The notes below the pieces were generated by a model that saw nothing but the letters and a program-made list of their open reading frames with translations, was not told the origin of the DNA and searched no databases. Source: Arbacia lixula (lineage: Eukaryota > Echinodermata > Echinoidea > Arbacioida > Arbaciidae). From it: 64,000 nt of DNA. Of this stretch, positions 1-12,397 are shown piece after piece. Positions within the stretch are counted from its first letter, which is position 1, and every line of letters starts with the position of its first letter. Location of the stretch: the NCBI GenBank assembly GCA_963669155.1, contig OZ022589.1, positions 8,141,641-8,205,640 of the forward strand, written 5' to 3'. A program made the translations under genes and the position numbers.

Positions 1-179
1 ACCTGTAGACGTCTAATAAATGACTTCCTTTTTATGTGCAATGTGATATCCATATGAGAAGGCAATATGAAGCAGAATCTGTTTTATACTCTAGCGTAGA
101 TCATCTTTTTATTTATTTACACCACATCATTTTGTGCAAAACATTAACACTAGTCTTTTGTAATTATGTAGAAAATTTA

Positions 180-440
180 AAGAGTGGGTGTCCAATGTGC
201 AAAGGTCATGCAACTCTGCATGAATCAGCTGTATACCCTAATGATAACGAGTTTGAAATCTCACAGTTGAAGCTTCACAAACATTTTCAGGAAAAGGGAA
301 AATTATCCTTGTTAACATTTGAAACACAGTGAGCATAGTCTACATTCATTATCGCATTGTCCCTGTCAGGGCACGATGCGGGCATAGCGTCCATTGTACC
401 ATAGTGGTCCATAGCGTACAGCGGTCTCCGGTTGCTAGGG
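180..440 (-). repeat. Dispersed repeat family, copy 1
   Basis: A roughly 260-370-bp sequence containing a GACAGGG-CAAT-CGAT core recurs at 4950-5320 (opposite orientation), at the mirrored sites 24285-24640 and 29190-29490 in the right arm, and in shortened form at 31440-31590. No coding capacity or clear terminal repeat is visible. It is probably an old non-autonomous transposon. Confidence 0.55.
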
Positions 441-1629
441 TAAAGTTTCGGACGACCCACGCCAAAACCTCTTCAAACTGTACTGATCGCTGTAATTCGC
501 TTTTAGTCAGTTTCCAGTTCTATTATTGGGATGGAAGTTCTGATACAGTATTTTCTTCTTTTTTCTATGTTTTTTTTTACAAAATTTTATTTTTTTGACC
601 TGGAAGAGGGATACTCTGTCTTTAAACATACTTCCGTGGAAAGAGAATCGATCTTGCCTGTCTAAAAACAAAATAACACTGGGGCACGGGCAATTTTGTC
701 CCTGCAATTCTTAAGACTAAAAAGAGCCCTCTCGAATAATGAAAAGGCCCCTGTTGGCAGTGCTTTGTCCTCATAGGGTACCATGTACAATGCAAAACAA
801 AGTTCAGGATGTTTATATTTTATGACATCATACTTGATAGAAGGTAACCCTACTTGATACAAAGTAACCCCCATAATAAATTTTGTAACATTTTCTCTAC
901 ATTCATGTAGGAGGCTTGATATGTTTGTAGAGAGCTTTTTTTAAGTAGAATTCAATCTCTTTTATACTACATTGTGTACAAAGTGTATGTTTTCCACAAT
1001 TCTGAAGTTATCAGGCCCAAGACTAGTACGTTATGTACATGTACTGGAGACAAAAATGAAAAATGATGATTAAAATCAAGAAAGTTTCTGTGTTTTTCCC
1101 CTGGCTTTGATCCTAGCATTGTTTATGGGCGACCTGGCAAAGTGCACCTGCTAGGACTGGGGAAGAGGGAGCGAATTCCTAGATGTTTACTCCAAGGAGT
1201 CCTCAGGGTATATCTCAAGAGCTCACTACCAGAAGGTTCTAGGTCCATGTCCCATCACAATTGAGCTAATTTGATCAGCTCAAACTCCTAAAGTACCACT
1301 GTATTGACAGTCACTTCCATTGCATTGTATTGCCAATGGGATTGAGAAAGGTGATGCCCCTTCCAAACCAATATCCCCAGAACTTCCTTGGGGAAAACCA
1401 GTAATTTGTTTTTGTATGGTTTAACTCCTTAAGTGTCAGATTAAATGCTGCTTTATGGGATTTACGTGTATTGCTTCTACAAAAATATGAGAGCGCTGCA
1501 TAGGTAGCACAGGGGAAAGTCCCAGGACAATGTTCACGCCGACCTGAGTTCACCACGTACTGTACAAAGTTGCAACTGGACACAAATTTCACACTTGATG
1601 TGTGTTTTTTGCCTAATTCAATTGCACAA

Positions 1630-1670
1630 ATGGGGCATAGGGTTAGGGTAAGGGACAGGGTCAGGCTTAA
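1630..1670 (+). repeat. Short telomere-like GGGTTAGGG tract
   Basis: A few degenerate GGGTTAGGG/AGGGACAGGG units inside the left arm, mirrored near 27998-28035 in the right arm. Too short and imperfect to be a telomere. It is interstitial simple sequence. Confidence 0.5.
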
Positions 1671-2209
1671 GTTATCCTATCAAATTCGATGACACATGTC
1701 GGATACATAACCACATTTGTGCAGTAGTTTCTCACACAATGTCTTGAGATCCAAAGATTGTGTAGAAATAAAACCATCTAAACTACATCTTTGCCCCAAT
1801 TTCAATAACATCTTTAATGGTTATAGGAATACACAAGTTGCCTATTTGCTCTAAAGTCGTCAAATTGGATTTAATGCCTTATGGAAACAAGCTCTTAATT
1901 TCTGGTCCTTGTTTACTCTTTTCCCTGGCCCAAAATAGACGCCTCTTCACCCGCTGTCGCTGTTTGGATCATCATTGCTTGATTTTTCCCTGACTTTGAC
2001 AGTGTCACCCGTCCTCCGAGTGATCTTGGTATTTTATTTTTAGCTTTGGTGTTGGGAGTGCAAGTGATTTTCATGACTAGCACTCAAACAGTCACCCCCA
2101 TCCCCCCTCAAAAAAATTACTTTCGAAAAGTCAGGATTTTTTTATTCCACCATTTACATGTACACTTGTCTAAAATAAAATGTGGTGTTTGACTGCATAT
2201 GAGAGTTTA

Positions 2210-2677
2210 GGGGTGTCTTCAATAGCCGGATGTGGGCGAAATAGCGAGCTTGTTCTGATCGGGTTATCTAGCCAGATCATGAAATAGCTAGCTCTCTGCA
2301 TCTTCATTAGCCTGATCAGACGAAATAGCTAGCTATTTGGTCGAGAAAATTTCCCAAGAAATCTTGGGCTAGATGGAGCGACATGACTAGCTCGGAGCGT
2401 CTTCATTAGCCTGAAAATTTCCTGACCTCATTGTTAACGTTTGGTTTTTATACATGCGTGAATGCGAGCTCACAACCGAAGCCATGTGGTCGTGGCCTAT
2501 TCCCGTCGAACACTATGCATGGGCGAACATCGCAATAATTTATGCATCCCGAGTTTCGAGCTTACGTACGTATCCCGAGTTTCGAGCTAATGAAGATGCG
2601 ATTGCATTTTCAGGCTAGTTCCCCGGATCAGCAAAATAGCTCGCTATTTCGTCTGATCGGGCTAATGAAGATGCACC
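2210..2677. mobile_element. TA-flanked MITE, family E (left-arm copy)
   Basis: The element opens with GGGGTGTCTTCAATAGCC and closes with the inverted counterpart GGCTAATGAAGATGCACC, each end abutting a TA dinucleotide. Internally it repeats AATAGCTAGCT/AATAGCGAGCT words. It has no open frame of interest. The allelic or duplicated copy is at 26981-27456. The TA target suggests a Tc1/mariner-type mobiliser, which is an inference. Confidence 0.65.
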
Positions 2678-3274
2678 TATGGAGTATATTTTGGCAGAGT
2701 ACATGTAATGGGCATGCACCACAAGTCCTGCAGCATGCATGAAGCACACACCCACAATTGGTATTAAAGCAAGTAAGCAACCCATTTTTTTCACTTGCGA
2801 CCATGTCTACTGGCAAAAATTTCAATGTTTCAATAAATGTTAGAAAAATGACACTCTGAAGTCGGATGTTTGCAAACAGATATGGGGTTTGTTTGGGGGT
2901 TGTTGCCTAGCAACTTTCATTTTTTGCTGGTGATGTAAGAAAAATCAATGTACATTGTAGATACAGTACTGTAAAAGTCCTGAAGTTTAATTGCATTATA
3001 TCCTATTTCTCACAGTGGCTCTGTTGTCATGCAGGGGGGATCTTTTCTATTTTGCAATCTGAGCTAAATCACCATGAGCTGTCTGTCCCTTGTCACTAAC
3101 TTTGATAACCTGTAAGAAAAAAAAACACAAACATGTTAAAACAACAGTACAAATTTGAAAAAAAAAAAACATTTGAAAATACATGCAACAAACTGTGTAC
3201 CCTGCCTTTTGCTCTCTCCTGCCCTTATATGTACAGTATGTGCTCTTTATGTTCCCATTTGTCTCTATCTTTAA

Positions 3275-3746
3275 AGGGATAGTCCACCCTGAAATTCAGT
3301 TGGTTTTGATACAAGCAGAAACATGAAAGAAACATATTAGTGTAGGGTTGATGTGAAAGCTATGAGTGTTTGAAGTTTTGATTTTGTGCCGTCACATGCA
3401 AGGTGCTCTCCCATATGTTGTGTACTATTCTTTTTGAAAATGGTGATTTTCTTAAAAGGATTATGCATCATTTTGCGTGTGCATTTGAAACATCGTTAGA
3501 AATATTTTTACACACATACCTCTATGAAAAGAACCTGATTCCTTTAACAACAACAGAAAAGAGGGAATCATACAGCACACAACATACACTGTATGGGAGA
3601 GCACCTGACATGTGACGTCACAAAATATTTGTTTAAAAAGATTATAATGTTTTTATCCTTAGACAGATTTTTGTCAACTTCATGTTTGTTTCTTCAATGT
3701 TTCTAATTCTATTGAAACCAACTTAATTTCAGGGTAGACTATCCCT
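3275..3746. mobile_element. TTAA-flanked MITE, family A (left-arm copy)
   Basis: The ends are AGGGATAGTCCACCCTGAAA and its near inverted repeat, directly bordered by TTAA (3271-3274 and 3747-3750). The terminal inverted repeats continue, with decay, for over 100 bp, including the shared GGTGCTCTCCCATA and GTCACATG words. The centre is unique AT-rich sequence with no coding. Other copies or fragments lie at 25833-26320, 16081-16245, 17455-17778, 35030-35240 and 63210-63556. TTAA targeting is typical of piggyBac-type transposition, but the terminal bases are not canonical piggyBac. Confidence 0.75.
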
Positions 3747-4949
3747 TTAAAGTTGTGGAATGTTAAGAGAAAGTACATGTACAAGGATTGGTTGATGTCC
3801 TTGGCGTACATGTACAGGTGTAGTAGGAGCTGCCAAGTTTGCGGATGTTATCAAATTGCCTGCCACTGATTGATGTGTGTGTATGTCTATACCCTGCAGA
3901 GTGGTCAGATGACTTGCACATCATGGAATGTGCCATGGTGTCTTCAAAACATAAATGAGAACAACTTTCATTTTTAGACTAGCAGCAAAGAAATACGATT
4001 GTTTTTGTTAAAAGTTACTTGACATCCCCCCCCCCTCCAATACAGCAAAAGATATTGTTTTGAAACATCCTAATTAGGAGTGTGATGTTAAGCACTTTTC
4101 AAACATTAAAAAAAAATTGTGATTTCACAGGGGCTTTTCTGTAATGCCTGGGTGCGATGTTCTTTTTCCTTTCTTTTTTTTTTTTGCATTTCAAGGGCTG
4201 AATTATTACTCTGAACCCCCCATGCAATAAAAAATGCTCACTTGGGTAGAAATCAAATCAACTTCAAGGATACGTAATATACATTACACGCTCAACACGT
4301 ACATGTAAGTGCAATTGGACATTTACAATGTATGAAAACTGTCGCATGATACATCGTCTGTGCTGACTCAGACACGCACATGTACACAAAGTGGTGCATG
4401 AATGCAGAGTGTAAAAAAATCAATCACTCATCTGTGCATTAATTACACTGTCATCACACTGACATTCATCCACTTGCAGACCAGTATTTTGTGCATTCTA
4501 TAGGGTAAAGTAACGTGGGTGTGGCTACGTCTGACAAAAGCTTGAAGGTTACATGAATCATGAGAAGAGAGCTTGAGATCTGTCGTGAAATGGAAGAGAC
4601 ATGTACACTAATGTGTATTCATATAATGTACATGAAGTACACTTTTTTGCAGCATAGCATTGGCAGTAATTTACATGTACTTTGTGTTAATGGCCTTATA
4701 CTTTGATCTGCACTATAATGTACATTCATGTTCACATTGTGTGCTTGAGCAAATAAAGAGTACAAAGGATTTATTTGCCAAGTTATCTGATGGTAGGCTG
4801 ATACATCAATGATCAGATTTTAATCTTTAGCCAGCCATTTTCTGTAAAACTTGTGATTTTATAAGCTCCAATGCGTTGTATGCAGACATGTATAGTGTAG
4901 TCATGTGTATTATGATTTCATAAACATGTAGTACGGTATAAAGTGCATC

Positions 4950-5320
4950 ATGCTGTGGCCCAATTCAAAACATTGTGAGATAATGACTCTTCGCGGTGAC
5001 CGTTACTCTTCTCAAATCTGTCACCGACTTTTTCAGTGTACTGTACTAGTGACCGATGTACGCTATGATTCGTACCACAGTGCATGCGGTCAATGTAAGC
5101 AATGCCTGCAGCTCAACGCATTGCGCTCTGACAGGGGCAATACGATCATGACTGTAGACTGTATAGTCGCTACATTTCAAATGTAAACAAGGATCGTTGT
5201 TCACTTTTCCTGATAAGGTGTGAGAACCTATAACAGGGAAATTTAGTATGTTATTGAAAGGGTATGCTGCTGATTCCTGCTGAGTTTTGTGACTTTTCCA
5301 GATGGGACACACTTTTTAAA
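4950..5320 (+). repeat. Dispersed repeat family, copy 2
   Basis: Same family as the 180-440 repeat, here in forward orientation. It ends about 85 bp before the splice acceptor of the duplicated FERM exon 2. The same arrangement is mirrored at 24285-24640 before the functional exon. Confidence 0.55.
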
Positions 5321-5403
5321 CTTTGTATGTGTAGATGGCCTGTCTTTATCTGCCATTGTTCTAACAGCCCTTGCATTGTGTCCTTGTCTTCACATCTCTG
5401 CAG

Positions 5404-5508
5404 AAACATGCCAAGGCCAAGGAGCTGTATGATCAAGTCTTCTACTCCTTAGACGTCTTGGAGAAGGACTACTTTGGCCTCAGCTACATGGACGCGCAAC
5501 AAGTGCAG
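5404..5508 (+). pseudogene. Misoriented duplicate of FERM-gene exon 2
   Basis: This 105-bp block, with an intact CAG acceptor before it and a GTAAGC donor after it, encodes the same 35 residues as exon 2 of the FERM gene at 24098-24202 (begins [10 protein letters not shown], ends MDAQQVQ). The only difference is a silent GCG/GCA change. It lies on the plus strand, whereas the gene runs on the minus strand and exons 3-7 lie between the two copies. It therefore cannot be spliced into that gene as assembled. It is either a relic of an inverted duplication or the other allele wrongly placed. Confidence 0.85.
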
Positions 5509-6289
5509 GTAAGCATCACATCAATAAGCCCATTTACACTTTAAAATGAAAAATCGCTTTTAAAAAGTCACGATTTCTCATCCGTCATAAAACAGGGCCC
5601 TACATTTTTACTCGCATAACCCACATAATCATACACTTTTCGAACCAAGGCCCTATCTTGTAAAGAATTGTGAGTGATTGCAATTTGACTTGCGATTAAT
5701 ATGAATGGTAACTATGAACATGTGTTAGATATTGTAGGGGATTGGCTTCTGATAGATTCCGACCAAGGGCAAGTCTTTATGAAATAGGCCCCTTGTGATT
5801 TTAGCTCACAGTGCACATGTATCTGTGTATATTGTGCCCTGACAAGGCTCCATTGTATTGGCATTATCACATCAAATATACTGACTGCCCTTTGGCTGGA
5901 TTCTAAACAGTAGATCAGCTGATGATACTTGTGACCTTTCAGGGGTCAAAGGTCATGTCAAGGTCACATCCAGAGGGGGAAGGCAGCTCTCACCATGTGA
6001 AGCAAAGGTGGCGCCCATCGGGAGAGGGTTCATGGGGGGGGGGGGGGGGGGGAACGTTAGGAGAGAATTACTTTCTTATGTGAGCTCAGAAGTGAAAAGA
6101 GGTGTATGAATAATGATGATTGTTCCGTTGACTGATGGGAAACGTACTGTTTGTGGATGAGATGGGTCAGATCTCATATGCAATGCACTGTATGAGTTTT
6201 CAAGGGGTGAATACACACCTGTGTGTGATGTGTGTACATTGTTGTATCTGTGTTCTCCTTCCATATTTTGCTCTTATTTCTTCTTTTTC

Positions 6290-6331
6290 TCCTCCTCCTC
6301 CTCCTCCTCCTCCTTCTTCTTCTTCTTCTTC
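6290..6331 (+). repeat. (CTC/TTC)n microsatellite running into the assembly gap
   Basis: TTC and CTC triplets continue to the first N. The right arm carries the complementary GAA array at 22849-23335, so the gap probably represents the same long triplet array. Confidence 0.9.
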
Positions 6332-6531
6332 NNNNNNNNNNNNNNNNNNNNNNNNNNNNNNNNNNNNNNNNNNNNNNNNNNNNNNNNNNNNNNNNNNNNN
6401 NNNNNNNNNNNNNNNNNNNNNNNNNNNNNNNNNNNNNNNNNNNNNNNNNNNNNNNNNNNNNNNNNNNNNNNNNNNNNNNNNNNNNNNNNNNNNNNNNNNN
6501 NNNNNNNNNNNNNNNNNNNNNNNNNNNNNNN
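6332..6531. other. Assembly gap of exactly 200 N
   Basis: Two hundred undetermined bases separate the left inverted arm from single-copy FERM-gene sequence. The round length suggests a placeholder, so the true distance and the orientation of 1-6331 relative to the rest are uncertain. Confidence 0.98.
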
Positions 6532-6842
6532 AGAGAAATCATACTCCAGACAGGCTGTGTTTGGGAGAAGTAACTTCACTTTTCGCTGGACATTTAGGAA
6601 AATCGAGATTTTGTTTTTGCTGCAGAGTGTAAAATTGGCCCTTACATGCAATAAAACGGATAAGCGTTTATAAGACTTTATGTTCTACCTTCCTGCTTCC
6701 TCATTCTCATATTCTTTGTTCATGTTTCCATATATGCTGTTAAATATCTGTTCTATTCCTAAGACATCCATGTTGTTTTAAGTCCTTTTTTATATGATGA
6801 ATGACATGAAATCAAACTTAAAACTTGAGGTCAAGTGCACAC
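6532..6842. other. Presumed start of FERM-gene intron 7; nothing recognised
   Basis: This unique, AT-rich sequence lies between the gap and the donor of exon 7. No further FERM exon is visible on the minus strand. Confidence 0.6.
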
Positions 6843-6930
6843 CTGGACGTGATGTAGGTCCACTCCATACATCTCTAGCCACTTGGCTTTGTTCAGGTAC
6901 GTGGTCTCTGCCTGTGCTGGGTTCTGGCCT
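6843..6930 (-). CDS. FERM-gene exon 7 (end of F2 lobe)
   Basis: Acceptor CTTCAG and donor GTGTGC flank 88 bp that complete a split Arg codon and then encode GQNPAQAE and [17 protein letters not shown], a strongly conserved stretch where F2 passes into F3 in EPB41L5-type proteins. It ends in phase 0. This is the last exon visible. Confidence 0.93.
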
Positions 6931-9724
6931 CTGAAGTGAATAAAGAAATAAAAGAGAGAAGATGACTGATTAATGCTCATTTCATTTCAGTTTCTCTCAT
7001 TTTGTTGATCTCTAGATTGAAAAATAAATAAAAAGGAACAAGCAAAGTTTTGACAATTTTAAACAAGGTTACAATTATCAATCCGCTTGAGAACGACACT
7101 ACCTGTATTTTCTGAGCAGGCTTTCTAGTCCAGACGAGTAAACAATAACATCCGCTGGGTAAATTGATTCGACCTCCTCTGTCCACATCGTACAATGACA
7201 GGAAAAATGTACCTTGCAAACTTACCAGCTTGACAACGCAAACATTCGCACTGAAGCCACTGATCTCGCTCTCATTAAGGGGAGAAGCAGGTCGAAAATG
7301 TTGATTTTTTCCTATTTTTTTCATGAAATCAATGTCTTCTGCCCGACCTAGCCTTGCTTTTAGGCTGATCTTTATTTCGGCTCCAAACTTTACAATGATG
7401 GACACAGAACGGAATACTGCTGATCTCCAATAAGTATGCGGGAAGAAGACTAATCCCTCTAAGGTTAATCACCAATGGACGGGGAGTACAGTTGACTTAG
7501 TCTTCTTAAAACTAGACCTAATTGCACTGTTATAGTTTGAATAAGAAATGTACTACAGCCTGAAAACTAGGCTAAACAGCCAGAAGAAATGTTATCATGT
7601 TTTTTCGATAATGACCTCTAAAGAAGAACAGTGATATCACCGTGTTTAGCTGTCAAGATGTTAAATGCAAAGACTTCATTGACAGTGATCCAGTAATCAC
7701 TGAGATAAATCTAGTTCTGAAATGGGTGACACAAAAACTACATAAATATGTAGTGTTCTACATATTGAATCTATTCTGCATTTCATTAGTGTCTAGAGGA
7801 ATATGTTCTGTTATCATTGCATGTCTGATGTATTGAATGTCTCATGTGAGCCTTCCCCCGCCCTTATCCTTCATACACTTTAAAGAAACAGTAATCTTGT
7901 GGTTAAGTCTTTGAAAAAAAAACTTATTTTGTGGAAGACATCAAGAAATGGTAAATTACTGAGAAAAAAAAAGAACCAGCGAAATGAGGAAGGACGAAAA
8001 GGGAGAAGAGGAAGAAAACTAGATAGGAGCAGAGGAAGAACATTGCAAATAATGGAAGGACATAATGGGTGAAGCAAAAAGAAAAGAAAGGAGAAGGTGA
8101 AATGTCAAGAAAAAGGATGTGAACTAGGCAAAAAGGGTGATGAACAAGAAGAAAACATGAAAACCTGAAGAACAGAGTGATGGAAAAACAACAACGGCAA
8201 ACTACAAAAGAAAGCCTTCATAATTGTGCAGATATACTGAGTACCTCCTTGCATACAATGTAAAGTATGTTCCATACTGTGTGCTTATATACAGGCTGGT
8301 TTCCATTCCAGGAGGCTGGGAATTTCTAAACTATTCAACACAGGGATCTGGCTGCAGTACACTAATACCCCTCATTTTTTTTCTCTGGCTTGTGGGACCG
8401 ACTGAGAAAATGGGAGAATGATACACATAAAATAAAAGCACTTAGTCTGATGAGTATGAGACCCTAATGTCCGGCAGCCTAGAAGCCAAACTAGCCTACA
8501 TAGAATCATAGGTATGGAGTCTTCTTATTGTGTGGCGCAGCAGTCACGCAGGTGATCCGAGGACTGTTATTTATCATCTGGACTGCATTTGCCTGACCTG
8601 ATGTCCTATGGCTAGTCTATCATGCTGAGCTTCAGCAGAAACAACCACCACAGACCACAGTCTAACTCTCTCTCTCTCCCTTAACCTTTATTTCATTCAA
8701 TATTTTCACCAGGTTTTCCTTTTCTTTGCTTTCTCTACATGTATGTAACACTCCCAAAGTACCATGCAAACTTCTAACCTGTATAAAAGCACATGCAGTG
8801 TTTGTGTTTTTGTTTATATTTTACCTTGGCTTATTATGAAAGGTACTTTATTTGCGTTTGTTTCATTTGTTCAAGAATATCTGTGCAATGTACTATATGC
8901 TATCTGTATAACACGCAACAAATATCCATGTATCTGCTATAGACCATTTTAGTTACATACTGTAGGCAAATTTTATGTACATTGCTCAAACAATACTTCA
9001 CCAATGGTAACCCCAAAGCTTGTCCAAGTTTTGTCTGAGTAGCAACAACTAAAAATTCAGAGTGCGTTCCACCCATTGAAAATGAATCACGAAATATGGG
9101 TGAACGTAAATATGCGTTATTATGCAGTTAGGGAGAAAGTCACGATATATTACGAAAACGTAATTGTATTTTTATTTGATGTTTAGGATATCAAGCAGAA
9201 AATAAAAAAATGAAATGTATGTGCATGCATACTGTCAGTATGCCTTTAGTACTGCTACTGTACATGTATACATAAGGACGTGTTGTGTTTATCAAAGCTC
9301 ACAGACTTTTGAGACATGTATCCTGTTCAACGCAGTTTGTCCATAATATCTGACCATGAATCTTCAATTTACATGTATTATTCATGGCTCTGAGATTAAT
9401 ATAATGAAGGCAGCAAAAAGTACCTGAAGAAAACTGTAAAACCATGACTCCAAACAGCTACCTGTATCAGCTCATGTCAATGACATACATATGGACACAA
9501 TATCATGTGGCCGTACATCATCTTTGTGTTTTATGTTGTTGAGAATCATTCCAGACATTTTTATAATCAGCCATGCACAGTCAGTCATTCACCTATTCAT
9601 TGCACTGTCTTGCACTTTGGGGTTGTGTTTGAATGACTATCCTATACTCGGTTCAGTTGAGTGTGCCTGTGAATTGTTCAGTGCTACATGTAACCTAGTG
9701 AATATGATTTTTCAGGTAATTGTC

Positions 9725-9789
<65 letters not shown>

Positions 9790-9805
9790 CCTCTCTCTCT
9801 CTCAT

Positions 9806-9842
<37 letters not shown>

Positions 9843-10813
9843 CTCTTAGTCCTCCATTATGTTAAAAACATAAACCTGACCTTCTATTAATACATGTACC
9901 TGTGATACTCAAGAATTGTATCTCCACCTCTCACCTTCTCTCATCCTTTCTATGCATGTTTTACATCTCACCCCCACCCTCCATCAACACCATCATTCCT
10001 TCACTGTCTTTCTACCAATCTCAGCCTCTCTCCCTCTCCCTTCACTCTTCTCCCATTCTCTCTCTGTTCCTCTCACCGCCCCTCCTTTCCTCCCACTTGC
10101 TCCATCCCTTACTCATCTTCCCTCATCCTCTCTCTCTATCTCTCTCTTCCTCTTTTTATCTCTCTATTTCTCTTAAATGCTTTTCACACTGGCAAAAATT
10201 AGCCCCGTACTATCCTTAGCCCCGTACTATCCCTAGCCCCGTACTATTTTTTGAAGCTTTTCACACTGGCATTTCTTAGCCCCGTACTATTTCTTAAACC
10301 CGACTAGCTTTTCACACTGTTCTCACTCGAAATCGTTAGCCCCGGACTTTCTCGACAGCTTATGAATATTTTTGAGTGTACGTCTTGCACATCGGCTCTT
10401 TACCACTCCGCATCAAGGTCACTCGCCCGTCGGGCCTTATCTGATTGGTCTCGGCGTTTCGGCCTTGAGAGCTGACACCGCATTTCCTTAGCCCCGTACT
10501 ATTTTTCTGTTCACACTGGCGCTCTTAGCCCCGTACTATTCGGCTTGGCCCTGCAATTGCGGTGTTAGCCCTGCTTTTTTGCAGGGCTAAATAATCCCGG
10601 ATTATTGGTGGGGCTAGCCTACTATGGTAAAAACCAATGTGAACAGTAAGTGGTCTAAGCTTAGCCCCGTACTATAGGTGGGGCTAAGGCCCCCCCCCCC
10701 CCCCCCCCCCCCTTAGCCCCACCTATAGTGCGGGCTAAGGAAATTTTTGCCAGTGTGAAAAGCATATTAATCTCTCTTCTTCTCTCTCTTTCTCTATCTT
10801 TCCCTCCCTTTCC

Positions 10814-10845
<32 letters not shown>

Positions 10846-10996
10846 TTCCCTCTCTCTCTCTCCTCCATCCCTTCATCTCATTCTCTTCATCTCATTCTCT
10901 TTCTAATTGTGTATCCATATTGGTTCATGAAGCTACGATTCGGTTGTATTTCCCTGTATCTCCCTCTCCCACCACCTAAACTCTCTGCTCTCTCTC

Positions 10997-11043
<47 letters not shown>

Positions 11044-12340
11044 ATCCCCTCTTCCGTGTACAACAAAGGTTACAGTTTACCCAATGATGTCATAAATAGA
11101 TATATTGATCTTATGCCCCTCTGGCCATCTGTCAGTAAACTACAACATTCCTCATCAGGGAAACAACCCTACATCCAGACAAACATATGGGGCTACAGAC
11201 TCTCAATGTATGCATGTTGTTGAGCAGCCTACAAGTGCATATATACGTAGCCTTGTATGCATAACCCGTATATGAGACACACTCCATTGTGAAATGGGAA
11301 CAATGGCGAAATGGGTAGGTCCCATTATGACTCATACCATAATAACTGTATTTAATCATAAAGTATGTGTACACGATAGCATCACAGCACCAGGTCATGG
11401 GGTATACATTGTAGATGTATACATGTACATTGAGGTTGTTGGGTCATTCGAATACATGTCATTATTGGTATCTAACAGGACTTAATGAGGGGCAGAATTT
11501 GTCAGTACATTTCTGTTTTCTTCAACTTTAATTAATAATTGTCAATTTCTTTAATCTTACAGTACAACTTGGGAAAATCACATTTCATAATTCTATTTAA
11601 TTTTCTTTGTTTCTTTTTTCATTGTTCTCGTTATTTGTCATTCTTATCCACATCTCCTCCCTCTTCTTCTTTTTCATCCTATAATTTTGGTTCTTTCTTC
11701 TCATCTTTCTCTACTTTTTCTCCTTCCCTCTAATTTTTCTGCTGAATTAATGTCCTCCTTTGTTTCCTCTCCTCCTTTCCATCGGCAGCAATCTCCAGCT
11801 TTCATGGCTAGGCATGGTTGCTAATTAAATTTCCTCTTCAAACCTCCTTAGCAATTTACTGAGTTGGATGATACTACTGAAGTATGCACTTTTGATAACT
11901 CTATTGATCCCCAGGTACTGCATCAGTCCATTATCAACAATGTGATAATTGCGCATTACGTCCCTATCCAGATGGAAATAATTTGCTAATTCGTTCTTAC
12001 ATGCATGGGAATATAGAGGTACAGAGAGACTACTTTCTTTGGCTTGAATTTTTGAGTCTGCGTTTATCAAGACATTTTCATTCTTCTCCTCCTTTTCCAA
12101 CTCCAACTCACATCTCACAGGTACAAGGAAGATGGCATGGAACCCTAACATATTCACAAACTAAAATACTGATACCATGTACATGATAAAACATGTGTGA
12201 TGCATTCCCATAACAACTACTACTTTCCACTTCTCCAACCCATCTCAATTTCTTCTCCCCCACCCCTACCCCCCCCCCCCTCTCTCTCTCTCTCTCTTTC
12301 TATCCCTCTTTCTCTCTCTCTCTCCCTCTTTCTCTCTCTC

Positions 12341-12397
<57 letters not shown>

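Larger units (their letters stand above)
1..6331. repeat. Left arm of a large inverted repeat (partner about 23290-29672)
   Basis: Read in reverse complement, the right arm reproduces this stretch from base 1 (matching 29672) to the TTC/CTC repeat just before the N gap. Hand alignment of about 500 bp next to the exon copy shows roughly 5% substitutions plus small indels; within the 105-bp exon copy only one base differs, and it is silent. The arm carries an exon-2 copy of the FERM gene at 5404-5508, two TA- or TTAA-flanked MITEs and a dispersed repeat. The arm may extend left of the window. It may be a real inverted duplication or an allelic contig placed in the wrong orientation. Confidence 0.9.

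Noticed and set aside
1311..1592. 93-codon frame, partly preserved in the mirrored copy at 28076-28270
   Set aside because: Preservation is explained by the recent inverted copy; the right-arm frame is truncated and no domain is recognisable.
6135..6673. Several frames of 110-165 codons crossing the gap
   Set aside because: They consist mostly of undetermined residues from the 200 N and of the triplet repeat.
9491..10219. Ser/Leu-rich frames over CT repeats
   Set aside because: Composition artefact of (CT)n; the same applies to 12197-12457, 12605-13059 and 33191-33705.
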